Assembly (NCBI GenBank): GCA_022710725.1
Contig: JAKLGK010000006.1
Location: forward strand, 62,001-126,000
Direction: 5' to 3'
DNA from: Verrucomicrobiota bacterium
GTDB taxonomy: Bacteria > Verrucomicrobiota > Kiritimatiellia > CAIQIC01 > JAGNIJ01
DNA: 64,000 bases
Made by a program: the position numbers and the translations under genes. The notes beneath the pieces were generated by a model. That model saw only the letters and a list, made by a program, of their open reading frames with translations. It ran no database searches and was not told where the DNA came from. Shown here piece after piece: positions 16,285 through 24,519 of this stretch. Each line of letters starts with the position of its first letter. The stretch's first letter is position 1.

Positions 16285-16401
16285 ACGAGTCACCTCCGCG
16301 ATAAGCGGTTGCTCATCATCTGGAAGGGACTCTAGAAGAGGGCGGTGGCGCTGTCAATGGTATAAACGACGCCGGGCGCCCCCCTCCGGCGGCGGTTCCG
16401 G

Positions 16402-18846
16402 TCAGATGAACAGCGTCGTCCCCGCGCGGTCCGCCTCGCCCAGGAACGTGGCGACGCCGCCCAGTTCGACCCCGTCGATCAGTTCCTCGCGCTTCAATCC
16501 CATGACGTCCATGGTCATCGTGCAGGCGATCAGCCGGGCGCCGCCTTTCCGGGCCGTTTCGATCAACTCCGGCAGGCCCGTGACATGCTTGTCTTTCATG
16601 ACCCTCTTCATCATGGCCGTGCCGGCCCCCAGCATGTTCATCCTGGACAGTTTCAACGCCTCGGCCCCCCGCGGCATCATGGCGCCGAACATCTTTTCCG
16701 TCCATCCTTTGCGAACGGGCGGCGCCGGGCTTTTCCGCAGGGCGTTCAGGCCCCAGAAGGTGAAGAACAGGCTGACCTGGCTGCCCATGGCCAGCGCGCC
16801 GTTGGCGATGATGAACGCCGCCATGACCCGGTCGAGGTCGCCGGAGAAGACGACGAAAGTCTTCTGCCCGCTGCGGTCCGCTCTTTCCGGGGGCCGGGCC
16901 GCCCCTCCGCCCTTGCGTATCCGCGCCTCGAGCAGGGCGCCTTTCTGTTCAAGCGCTACGAGTTCGTGGCCGTGCCGGCCGCACCACGCCGGGGCGTCCG
17001 CCGCGAACCCGGGATCGGCCACGCGCACGAGCACCTCGTCGCCCGCGGCGAGACCATCCATCTTCTCGTTCAGGCGCAGGATCGGACCGGGGCACTGCAG
17101 CGCCGTGCAATCCAGTTCCACGACCTTGCCCGTCGGCGCGGACTGTTCCGCCATCTTTTCCTCGGCGTAGGACAAAAACGGCACCTCGGCCTCTTCCGCC
17201 CCGAGTTGGCGGTGCCATTGGCGGAAGGTCTTGCTCCCGCCCGAAAGGTTGGCGACATCCCGGAAGCCCCGCTGCTTCAGCAGGCGGTAGGCCAGGTAGC
17301 TGCGGAAACCGACGGCGCAGTACACGCGGGCCGGGCGGCCGGGGTCCAGCTCGCCGAGGCGCGACCGGAGCTGGCCCAGCGGAATGTTGATCGCGCCGGG
17401 GATGTGCCAGGTCTCGTACTCCGGCGCGCCGCGCACGTCCAGGATGACGGCGCCCTCCGTGCGGGCGGGGTAATCCTCCGCGTACCAGAACTCGATATCG
17501 CCGCGCAGCAGGTTGGCCCCGATGAACCCGGCCATGTTGACCGGGTCCTTGGCGGACCCGAACGGCGGCGCGTAGGAAAGCTCCAGGTTCTCCAGGTCGT
17601 AGACCGTCAGCCCGGCCCGGATGGCCGTGGCGAAGACGTCCAGGCGCTTGTCCACGCCGTCGAACCCGACGACCTGGGCGCCGAGCAGGCGTCCCGTGTC
17701 CGGCGCGAAGAGGACCTTGATGTGCATCGGGGCCGTGCCGGGGTAGTAGCCCGCGTGGCCGGAAGGATGAAGGTAGACCTTGCGGAAAGGCGCGCCGGCG
17801 CGGACCAGGCTCTTCTCGATCGCTCCGGTCCCGCCCGCGGTCATGTCGAAGATCTTCACGATCGCCGTGCCCTGCGTGCTGGCGTAGGTCGTGCTCCGCC
17901 CGCAGATGTTTTCCGCCGCGATGCGGCCCTGGCGGTTGGCCGGCCCGGCCAGCGGGATCAGCCACGAGTCCGGCAGGACGGTATGCGGCGTCTCGACGGC
18001 GTCGCCGGCCGCGTAGATGGACGGGTCGGACGTGCGCAAGTGGGCGTCCACCTTGATCCCGCCGCGCGGTCCGAGTTCCAGGCCCGCGGCCTTCGCCAGC
18101 GCCGTGTCCGGCCGCACGCCGGCGGACAGCACGACGAGATCGGCCGTCAGGACCGCGCCGTTCTTGAGTTCGACCGCGACCCGGCCGCCCGTGTCGCGGA
18201 ACGCGGCGGCCGCCGTGCCCAGGTGCAGGTTCACGCCGTGGCGCCGCAGGTGGTCCTCGAGCGGGGCCACCATCTCCTTGTCGAGCGGCGGCATGACCTG
18301 GTCGAGCATCTCGACCAGGTCGACCGCGAGGCCGCGATGGCGCAGGTTCTCGGCCATCTCGACGCCGATGTACCCGCCGCCGATGACGACGGCGCTCTTC
18401 GCGCCGCGCTCGATGGCGCCCTGGATCGCGTCCATGTCGTCCATGTTGCGCAGCACGAACACGCGGGGATGGTCGATGCCGGGCAATGGGGGCTTGATGG
18501 GCGTCGCGCCGGGACACAGCGCGAGCTGGTCGTACGGCTCGTCGTATTCCCGGCCGGAGGAGACTTCGCGCACGCGGACTTTCCGGGCCGCGCGGTCGAT
18601 GGCCAGCGCCTCGTGGCCGGTCCGCACATCGAGATCGAGCGAGGCCTTCAGGCTCTCGGGGGTCTGGAGGAGGAGTTGGGCGCGGTCGCGGATGACGCCG
18701 CCGATATGGTAGGGCAGCCCGCAATTGGCGAAGGACACGTAGCCACTGCGTTCCAGCACCACGATCTCCGCGTTCTCGTCCAGCCTCCGGGCGCGCGCCG
18801 CCGTGGACATGCCCGCCGCGACTCCGCCGATCACCACTAGTTTCAT
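16402..18846 (-). CDS. CoA-disulfide reductase-like / rhodanese / TusA / DsrE fusion
   Basis: A large 814-residue multidomain redox protein. The ATG at 18846 follows AGGAGCAGG. Residues about 1-440 form a flavin-dependent pyridine-nucleotide disulfide oxidoreductase: FAD loop VVIGGVAAGMSTAARARRL, FANCGLPYHIGG holding the single redox cysteine of the CoADR/Nox group near residue 43, and VVIGGGYIGVEMA for NAD(P)H. About 460-545 is a rhodanese-like domain with its active cysteine in VYCAVGFRSY. About 575-640 is a TusA-like domain with the CPGP signature in LQCPGPIL. The remainder (TFVVFSGDLDRV...) is a DsrE/DsrF-type domain. Such fusions handle sulfane sulfur or persulfide relay. It is a single gene on the minus strand, apparently monocistronic. 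Confidence 0.88.
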   Translation of the reverse strand: MKLVVIGGVAAGMSTAARARRLDENAEIVVLERSGYVSFANCGLPYHIGGVIRDRAQLLLQTPESLKASLDLDVRTGHEALAIDRAARKVRVREVSSGREYDEPYDQLALCPGATPIKPPLPGIDHPRVFVLRNMDDMDAIQGAIERGAKSAVVIGGGYIGVEMAENLRHRGLAVDLVEMLDQVMPPLDKEMVAPLEDHLRRHGVNLHLGTAAAAFRDTGGRVAVELKNGAVLTADLVVLSAGVRPDTALAKAAGLELGPRGGIKVDAHLRTSDPSIYAAGDAVETPHTVLPDSWLIPLAGPANRQGRIAAENICGRSTTYASTQGTAIVKIFDMTAGGTGAIEKSLVRAGAPFRKVYLHPSGHAGYYPGTAPMHIKVLFAPDTGRLLGAQVVGFDGVDKRLDVFATAIRAGLTVYDLENLELSYAPPFGSAKDPVNMAGFIGANLLRGDIEFWYAEDYPARTEGAVILDVRGAPEYETWHIPGAINIPLGQLRSRLGELDPGRPARVYCAVGFRSYLAYRLLKQRGFRDVANLSGGSKTFRQWHRQLGAEEAEVPFLSYAEEKMAEQSAPTGKVVELDCTALQCPGPILRLNEKMDGLAAGDEVLVRVADPGFAADAPAWCGRHGHELVALEQKGALLEARIRKGGGAARPPERADRSGQKTFVVFSGDLDRVMAAFIIANGALAMGSQVSLFFTFWGLNALRKSPAPPVRKGWTEKMFGAMMPRGAEALKLSRMNMLGAGTAMMKRVMKDKHVTGLPELIETARKGGARLIACTMTMDVMGLKREELIDGVELGGVATFLGEADRAGTTLFI

Positions 18847-18901
18847 ATCCTGCTCCTTTTGGGTCGGGAGAAGATAACGCAAAAGCGGGCCGGGTCCAGT
18901 C

Positions 18902-19426
18902 TCAAGGCCGCCCGCGCGCGCGCCAGGCGCACAACGCTAGCCACGCCGCCGGCAGCGCGAGCCAGTAGAGCGCCACGAGCCCGGGGTGTTGCCACCAGGA
19001 GAGCCCGTTGAAGGCCCACGAGGACAGCGGGTAGAACAGTTCCGTGTGAAACTTTCCCGGACTCGCGTGCGTCAGGGCGTCCAGGGCCAGGTGGAGCGGC
19101 CAGGCCAGCGAAGGCAGGAAGAGCGGCCGGCGCAGGAGGCGGAGCAGGCCGGAGACCGCCAGGGCGACGAGCAGGCTGTGCGCGTAGCGGTAATGGATCA
19201 GGCCCGCGCCGTCGAACTCGCGGAAGAAATGGCCCACGTGGTCGCCGTGCTCGAACTGGAGGAACGGCAGGCCCATCGAGAGGGCGTCCGGCAGAATGCC
19301 GAAAAGCATGGCCGCCCAGGCGGTCCAGTCCCTGAACCACGGGCGTCCGGCGCCGGTCCGGCCGCCCGCCAAGCCCGGGCGGCTGCAGATCGTCGCGCCG
19401 TACACGGCATGGGCCAGGATATCCAT
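18902..19426 (-). CDS. YdjM-like membrane protein (LexA-binding, inner-membrane hydrolase-like family)
   Basis: A 174-residue integral membrane protein. The start at 19426 (MDILAHAVYG) matches the usual N-terminus of this family; an in-frame Met six residues earlier has no better ribosome site. Several hydrophobic segments alternate with conserved polar motifs: LAHAVYG, ILPDALSMG, HYRYAHSLLVAL and HLALDALTH, with His/Asp positions typical of the DUF457/YdjM proteins annotated as metal-dependent hydrolases. Enzymatic activity has not been shown for most members. Just downstream of a large redox gene on the same strand; a tRNA-Gly gene and the island follow beyond its start. Confidence 0.7.
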   Translation of the reverse strand: MDILAHAVYGATICSRPGLAGGRTGAGRPWFRDWTAWAAMLFGILPDALSMGLPFLQFEHGDHVGHFFREFDGAGLIHYRYAHSLLVALAVSGLLRLLRRPLFLPSLAWPLHLALDALTHASPGKFHTELFYPLSSWAFNGLSWWQHPGLVALYWLALPAAWLALCAWRARGRP

Positions 19427-19537
19427 GGAGGGAAGATACGGCATGGCGCGATGTCTGTCATGCCGTCCGCGCGAGCGCGAAAAAAAACACGCTTGCGCCC
19501 GCGGCCTGATCTGTTAGGTTAATGTTGTCGGCTTGGG

Positions 19538-19612
<75 letters not shown>

Positions 19613-19916
19613 ACTTTTCCCCCAATAAAATCAGGCGTTTTCTCTATAATCCGCGCTGTTTTTCATGATCCCCCTGCTTGGCGGATAGCAGCCGATAAAT
19701 GCCCACTTAAGACTTCCGGATTGTCAACGATTGTCAACACAGTGAACGATGGTTCACTTTAAAGGCCCGTGGCGGGCTTGGGTTGAGCAGAACGAACAAA
19801 GGGGCGGCCAAGGACCCGAGAAGCGCATGACGGACGCTTCGGTTGGGTTCTTGGCCGGTTCCGAGCAGATAGGCAGAGGATCTTGACGGCCTGGTCCGCG
19901 ATGTTTCGAGAAGTGG
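19613..19916. other. left island end, no gene, integrase-site-like repeats
   Basis: About 300 bp with no convincing gene. It holds paired TTGTCAAC motifs (19721-19738) and, directly after, a hairpin with seven-base arms AGTGAAC/GTTCACT (19741-19758). The hairpin could terminate the leftward transcript of the peptidase-like gene, though no T-run is evident on that strand. Confidence 0.6.
19721..19738 (+). repeat. paired TTGTCAAC motif, left end (possible integrase arm site)
   Basis: TTGTCAACGATTGTCAAC, two copies of TTGTCAAC with a two-base spacer. The same pair with a three-base spacer is found at 42282-42300 near the right end, in the same orientation. Tyrosine integrases often use such arm-type sites. 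Confidence 0.5.
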
Positions 19917-21512
19917 CTACTGAATTTCAAGCACCGGGACATGGGACTCCAATGCGCTTTGGATTCTGCTGAAAACAGGCCCCGTTGCTGTTTCGGCCTT
20001 GAGAACAAAGTACTGGGTGGGAAGCCGTGCCAGAAGGAAGAGCCCAAAATCGATCTTGTGCGCCATCTTGCCCTTTTGTTTGGGAGCCTTTGTGGCGTCC
20101 AGCAGAATTTCCCCAACTTTTCGTTCCTCGGCTGCAAATAGCGGGGGAATCGAGATCTCAACCACCCACACTCGTTTGGGGAGCAGATTGGATAATTCAC
20201 TTACTAGGGCGGGAGTCTCGCGACAGCCGTCCCAGTCACTGATCGTTCCAAGATGCTCTACGTAGGTACTACTTGATACACAGATGGCCCGTAGGATTAC
20301 GCGTTGCATGCTGGGATGAGCCAACTCCGACAGGCGCCGTGACCACGCGTTGCTTTTGATCAGATACGGGTGAAGGGAGTAAATGAACTGCAGGGCGAGG
20401 GCTTCGGCAATCATTCCGCTGTAGGCAGTGCCTTGAGGGAGAATCTCGGCCACGTAGTCAACTTGTCCCGGGTTAACGTACAACCGGGGTATGCAGAAGT
20501 TTGGGCCGAAGTTGTCATCATGGCCGATAAAGCTGCTGGTCCAGTTTTCGCTCGGGATGAAGCCGATCCCGCCGCCGATATTGAAATATGCCTGATCGGC
20601 ATCGGGTGCCCAAGTGTCCTTGTTGAATGTGTGTCCAAAGAAAGGGATAATATGCTTGTCAGGATCTGCAGGGTCCGCCTTCGGTCCCGACATGCTGAAC
20701 CCCAACAGCCCTCCGCATCCAGATTCTATGGCAGAATACAAGTACTTCTGGTAAGGTTGAGTTTTTCTTACCGTTGGGTTCTTCTTCTGGGCTACTTCGT
20801 AATCGACGTCACGGTAGTTCACTCCGTAGTGCTTCAATACTGCTTGGATTTGTTGCGCGGATAATCCTTTTTCAGGCGGTGTGGTAGAAGGCCCGAGGGC
20901 TCGGGCGATCTTGTTGATGTCCGAGTTTCGCAGGTCGTTTCCCGGCGAGAACCTTGACAAGAGGGAGCGCAGCGCAACGTGAGCACACGCCTTGTTTAAT
21001 CCGTTCTGTTGCGCATACAGGACGCCTGGCAATTGCAGTTCGGTTGCGCCGACACGAAGGGAGTAGCTGCATTGAGCGGGCACGCAGTTGTGACGATGAT
21101 CGTACTTGCGAAAGACAGCTTCAAAGACGTGCCATCCTTCATGGTCGAGCTTGGTAGATGAAAGAATATCCTTTTTCAGAATGGCATAACCAACCAAACG
21201 ATCAGCCGGCAGATCGGCCGAGTCTTGCTTAGGCTGTACGGTGTCGAGCCAGAAAGAAATGCGTACAATGGGGCCTGGCTGGAACGTGTTGTAAAGGCCA
21301 GCGATCTCCGCGTTCTCGTCTGCGAGCAAGCCTTCTGCGTCGATCTCTTCGGTGACGAGTGTCAGCGCCTTGAATGATCGCGCAAGAGAAAAACACCTGT
21401 GAACGGCAGGATTGCCGCCAAACGATTCTTCCACTTGGGTGAAGCAGGAAAAAGGTGGCGCCAACGATTCGACTCGCAACCTGCGGGGTGCGACGCGGCG
21501 ATGCTTATCCAT
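19917..21512 (-). CDS. unknown protein with papain-like cysteine-peptidase features
   Basis: A 531-residue island protein; I do not recognise a named family. The suggestive part is residues about 165-310: AQQNGLNKACAHVALRSLL has a Gln six or seven residues before Cys176 as in papain/C39-type oxyanion hole plus nucleophile, and IIPFFGHTFNKDTW supplies a His (294) at a plausible distance with strands around it. A second His lies in SFIGHDDNFGP. The N-terminal 160 residues look like a separate domain (beta-rich, with EGWHVFEAVFRKYDHRHNC) and the last 130 residues another. A 57-codon gene with a strong ribosome site sits 22 bp upstream. A protease that processes or is activated by a partner is possible; catalysis is unproven. 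Confidence 0.45.
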   Translation of the reverse strand: MDKHRRVAPRRLRVESLAPPFSCFTQVEESFGGNPAVHRCFSLARSFKALTLVTEEIDAEGLLADENAEIAGLYNTFQPGPIVRISFWLDTVQPKQDSADLPADRLVGYAILKKDILSSTKLDHEGWHVFEAVFRKYDHRHNCVPAQCSYSLRVGATELQLPGVLYAQQNGLNKACAHVALRSLLSRFSPGNDLRNSDINKIARALGPSTTPPEKGLSAQQIQAVLKHYGVNYRDVDYEVAQKKNPTVRKTQPYQKYLYSAIESGCGGLLGFSMSGPKADPADPDKHIIPFFGHTFNKDTWAPDADQAYFNIGGGIGFIPSENWTSSFIGHDDNFGPNFCIPRLYVNPGQVDYVAEILPQGTAYSGMIAEALALQFIYSLHPYLIKSNAWSRRLSELAHPSMQRVILRAICVSSSTYVEHLGTISDWDGCRETPALVSELSNLLPKRVWVVEISIPPLFAAEERKVGEILLDATKAPKQKGKMAHKIDFGLFLLARLPTQYFVLKAETATGPVFSRIQSALESHVPVLEIQ

Positions 21513-21534
21513 GACGCGCCGGTCTCAGTCAAGC

Positions 21535-21708
21535 CTACCTGAACACCAATTTGCTGTTTGCCGCGCTCTGCTGCGCCGCTTCAACCTTCTGAACGAAGCG
21601 GCCCACAGTTTGCGCGTGTTTCATCGTAACCCGGACGGTGGTGGTTCGATTCCCAAAGTGCTTATTCAGTGCCCGTGCAATTTTGGGGCTTGAATAGGTC
21701 TGTGCCAT
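21535..21708 (-). CDS. small basic protein (57 residues) upstream of the peptidase-like gene
   Basis: Start ATG at 21708 preceded by GGGGGAGG, the best ribosome site in this part of the island. The product begins MAQTYSSPKIARALNKHFG, continues NRTTTVRVTMKHAQTVGRF, and ends VFR. It is basic, with no cysteines and no membrane segment. It lies 22 bp before the 531-residue gene, so the two are likely co-transcribed. The partner could be a regulator, a folding partner or a substrate of the putative peptidase. I do not recognise a family. Confidence 0.55.
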   Translation of the reverse strand: MAQTYSSPKIARALNKHFGNRTTTVRVTMKHAQTVGRFVQKVEAAQQSAANSKLVFR

Positions 21709-21860
21709 GGCCTCCCCCGCTTGCGTTTATGCGCTTCAAACTAGTCTATTGCCTGGTCGCGCGCAACCTTTATTTGAAAGATTACTTCCGCTGTTTAAGA
21801 CATCCTCTGCGAGAAGCTGTTCAGGTCGCTTCTGGACCACTTCCGGCCCTTCGTCAGGCT

Positions 21861-21968
21861 TCAGGCGCTTGACTCGGGGACCGAAGCCGCGGTGCACTTC
21901 TCCAGGTTCTCGGCCAGCCATCGTCCTCGCTGGGGGTGCATCTGCTCATGCGCTTGTTTCAGGTCATT
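21861..21968 (-). pseudogene. possible in-frame continuation of the 159-residue gene after a TGA
   Basis: Immediately after the TGA of the 159-codon gene the same frame remains open for 35 codons, reading NDLKQAHEQMHPQRGRWLAE and then NLEKCTAASVPESSA. The sequence is protein-like and helical. Either the TGA is a nonsense change that shortened the gene from 195 codons, or the resemblance is chance. A competing 61-codon frame on the same strand (21736-21921) is weaker. The remaining bases to 21709 show nothing I can support. Confidence 0.3.
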
Positions 21969-22448
21969 TCACTCTGCGCAGAGAGCTTCAAGAATCAGAT
22001 GGCCTGCCTCTTCGGGGGAGGCTCCGGCGATCTCTTCGGGGGTCAACTGTTGAGCGAGGATCGAAAGCGCCTTCCGCATGGACGCGAAGTTTCTGGAGTA
22101 GTCAGCGGTGATGCCCCACGGTGTTTTCCATGTGGGGACCTCTTCGGCGGCGAGAACATGTTGCGCCAGAGTCAGCGTGTGCATGGACGCCAACCTGCCA
22201 GCTTGCATGGGGCCTCCGCCGAAAGCCGTAAGGCGCTCCAGTGCGGCTTGGTTCAAGGGGTGCTTGTTCAATCGCCGGATGCCTGCATTCTCCCTGGTTG
22301 TCGCCTTGGCATGCAACAGGAGCCATTCCGTCTGCGTCAGTTCGACTTCACGCAGCGACTTGTCAGGCAGCATTCGGTACGCCCAAGGCCCCGGCCGGTT
22401 GGGTGCCGGCCATGCTATTAAGCGGCCCTTAAGCTGGCGGGCATTCAT
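21969..22448 (-). CDS. unknown 159-residue protein, last gene of the nuclease operon
   Basis: The ATG at 22448 lies 19 bp after the stop of the 683-residue gene, so it is probably the distal gene of that operon. The protein is mostly helical, with N-terminal MNARQLKGRLIAWPAPNRPG and a conserved-looking TWKTPWGITADYSRNFASMR segment, and ends in LILEALCAE. Cysteines are few and there is no signal or membrane segment. I do not recognise a family; an antitoxin-like or adaptor role cannot be excluded. The frame continues open after the stop (see the possible continuation). Confidence 0.55.
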   Translation of the reverse strand: MNARQLKGRLIAWPAPNRPGPWAYRMLPDKSLREVELTQTEWLLLHAKATTRENAGIRRLNKHPLNQAALERLTAFGGGPMQAGRLASMHTLTLAQHVLAAEEVPTWKTPWGITADYSRNFASMRKALSILAQQLTPEEIAGASPEEAGHLILEALCAE

Positions 22449-22467
22449 GAAGTGTTCCCAAACGCCT

Positions 22468-24519
22468 TTATATGACTCGCAGGCTTGCGATTAATGCGCG
22501 CAGACGGCCTTGAACCCATGCCGGATAAAATGGCCACATGGCCTCGACACGAGCGCGGTAGTCGGCGGCAAACTCGGCCATCAGCGCCTTCTTGTCACCA
22601 TTCAGCAACCGACGCACGGCGCTGACGGTGTCCGAAGCGAGCGAGGTGTGGATGGTGTAGAGGAATAGTTGATGGCAGCGTTTCTTGTCCTCGGTCTTCT
22701 CGCACAAGTCAGCGACAAAGTGGGGCAGGTGCGAGAACCATTTCTCCTGGGCATCGACTTGAAGAAGGCTGAAGCCCTCGATCAGTAACCCAAGGACGCG
22801 ATCCTCGACGCCCCCGAGTACGCGTTGCCGCCATTCTGTGTCCGACAAGACGTCCCAGACTGCCGCCGCAACCGATGGGCCAGTGTAAGCCTTGGCTTTT
22901 AGGGCAAGGGCTACAGCGACCTGATCAGGCAAAGAGCGCTCGGTCAACTTGCGGAGTGCATCGCAGAGTCCCTCCGCGGAGTTCAGTGTTCGACTCAACG
23001 CAACGAGTTGCTCAAGCGCTTTCCTCTGATCCTCCGACTGGTGGGCGGCCCATTCAAGAGCCACTTGCCCGAGCGGACATTCCTGCGCATAGGTGGGATC
23101 GGGAACCTGTTCGGCAACAACAGGCAAGGCCCCAACGAGACAGAAGACAAGCGCTTCGTGGAACAAGAACTGCGTCTCCGCGGGCAGGTCCCATGGAGCC
23201 AGTTGCTCCAGTTTGCCCGCCATGAGAGCCAGCAGGGCGGTTGCCCAAGGCGAGGAGATGGTTGCTGTAACATACCGTAGGTATGAGCGCCCGATATGCG
23301 GAGAGGCTGCCAGCCAGATGTGGATGGAGCGATCCGTGGCGGGTTTGATCCAGTTTTCACGATAGAAATGCGCCGCTTTTGGGTCGTTTGGAAAGAGCGC
23401 TGCGACACGCTCGGCAAACCACCAGAAAAAGCATGCGATACTGGCTCCGTCGCGGTCCGGTAGAGACGCCTCCAGATGAAACGAAAAATGGCGGGCGAGG
23501 TCGCGCCGCAAGTCCCAGGGCTCGTGATCGAAATCCTCTCCGTCTTTCTTGGTCGAGGTATGTACGACCGCCAGGATCTCCCGCCATAAGTCCGGCAGCT
23601 TTCCTGCCGGGACGAGTTCCGGATGCTGTACGAACACGGAGCAGGCGTGGTAGCGGGGAATTGGTCCTCGCTCGGCGCTTGCCCATGCCCAAACCTCGTC
23701 CCAGGCATCGGTGTCTTTTTTTGTCGCGAGCCAGCGGACTGCAACCTCGGCCAGGGAGTATTTGGGCGCCAACGGCAGAAAGCCCAGCCGGCCGTAGTAC
23801 CGCGCGCAGGCTTCACGAAGACTGGTTGCCTTGGCTGCGACGCCGGCGACGATCTCCGTGAGCTGCGGGTGTTCAATCTCGGGATTCCGTGCAGCCAGGA
23901 TAATGGAATCGAGGGACGATACCGTCGGATGGATCACGCGCGGGACATACGTGTTCAGGCTCTCCTGGATTACGGGTTCGCATTCCAGGCTTTGGCGTGC
24001 GCCCTGTAGTGCGACAAGAACGTCGTCGCCCAAGGCGTCCGTAAGCTCGATTGCAGCCGTTCGCCATTCATGCGGAGCGCCGGATACCAGTTGTTGCCGG
24101 GTCTTTCCCAGCGTTCCCCGCGTCGTGGGCGTTACTTCCAAGCCTTCAGCGGCGAGCCTGTGTTCCAGCTCTTCCAGCGCGGCCTTCCGTACTTCATGCA
24201 ACTCTGAAAAGAGGAGCGCGGGAATCTCGACTACCATGCGCTTCGGTTTCTCGTCCTGGGTGATGTATATGAGCAACGGTCCGGGAGAAAGCGGCACACG
24301 CCGAGGATGTCCGGGATCACGGAGAACCTCCATGTCCATGTTGGCGCCCAGTGGCTCTCCGACAGGATCATCGAAAAGATCGAGATTCTGAAGGGCTACA
24401 AAGGTCCGCGCGCCAAAGGTGTTGAAATGATGCAGAGCGTAATTCCGCATGCGAAGCTGCATGCCCCGGAACACCTTGCTCATCTCTTCAGGGCTGGGGA
24501 GCTGTTCCTGCTGTGTCAT
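22468..24519 (-). CDS. unknown 683-residue helical protein, nuclease operon
   Basis: The start at 24519 overlaps the end of the 1211-residue gene by 32 bp, showing tight coupling. The protein has an N-terminal mixed region of about 140 residues (FNTFGARTFVALQNLDLF, then GPLLIYITQDEKPKRMVVEI) and a long alpha-helical C-terminal part from about 150 to 683 that reads like HEAT-type repeats: for example YSLAEVAVRWLATKKDTDAW and DLRRDLARHFSFHLEASLPD. There are no nucleotide-binding loops or catalytic motifs I can name. A scaffold, sensor or inhibitor of the nuclease and PIN-like proteins is the likeliest role. No named family recognised. Confidence 0.6.
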   Translation of the reverse strand: MTQQEQLPSPEEMSKVFRGMQLRMRNYALHHFNTFGARTFVALQNLDLFDDPVGEPLGANMDMEVLRDPGHPRRVPLSPGPLLIYITQDEKPKRMVVEIPALLFSELHEVRKAALEELEHRLAAEGLEVTPTTRGTLGKTRQQLVSGAPHEWRTAAIELTDALGDDVLVALQGARQSLECEPVIQESLNTYVPRVIHPTVSSLDSIILAARNPEIEHPQLTEIVAGVAAKATSLREACARYYGRLGFLPLAPKYSLAEVAVRWLATKKDTDAWDEVWAWASAERGPIPRYHACSVFVQHPELVPAGKLPDLWREILAVVHTSTKKDGEDFDHEPWDLRRDLARHFSFHLEASLPDRDGASIACFFWWFAERVAALFPNDPKAAHFYRENWIKPATDRSIHIWLAASPHIGRSYLRYVTATISSPWATALLALMAGKLEQLAPWDLPAETQFLFHEALVFCLVGALPVVAEQVPDPTYAQECPLGQVALEWAAHQSEDQRKALEQLVALSRTLNSAEGLCDALRKLTERSLPDQVAVALALKAKAYTGPSVAAAVWDVLSDTEWRQRVLGGVEDRVLGLLIEGFSLLQVDAQEKWFSHLPHFVADLCEKTEDKKRCHQLFLYTIHTSLASDTVSAVRRLLNGDKKALMAEFAADYRARVEAMWPFYPAWVQGRLRALIASLRVI

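Noticed and set aside
19754..20200. A 148-codon minus-strand frame at the left end of the island
   Set aside because: It overlaps the 3' end of the peptidase-like gene in another frame, has no ribosome site and a Trp/Ser/Pro-rich random-looking product.
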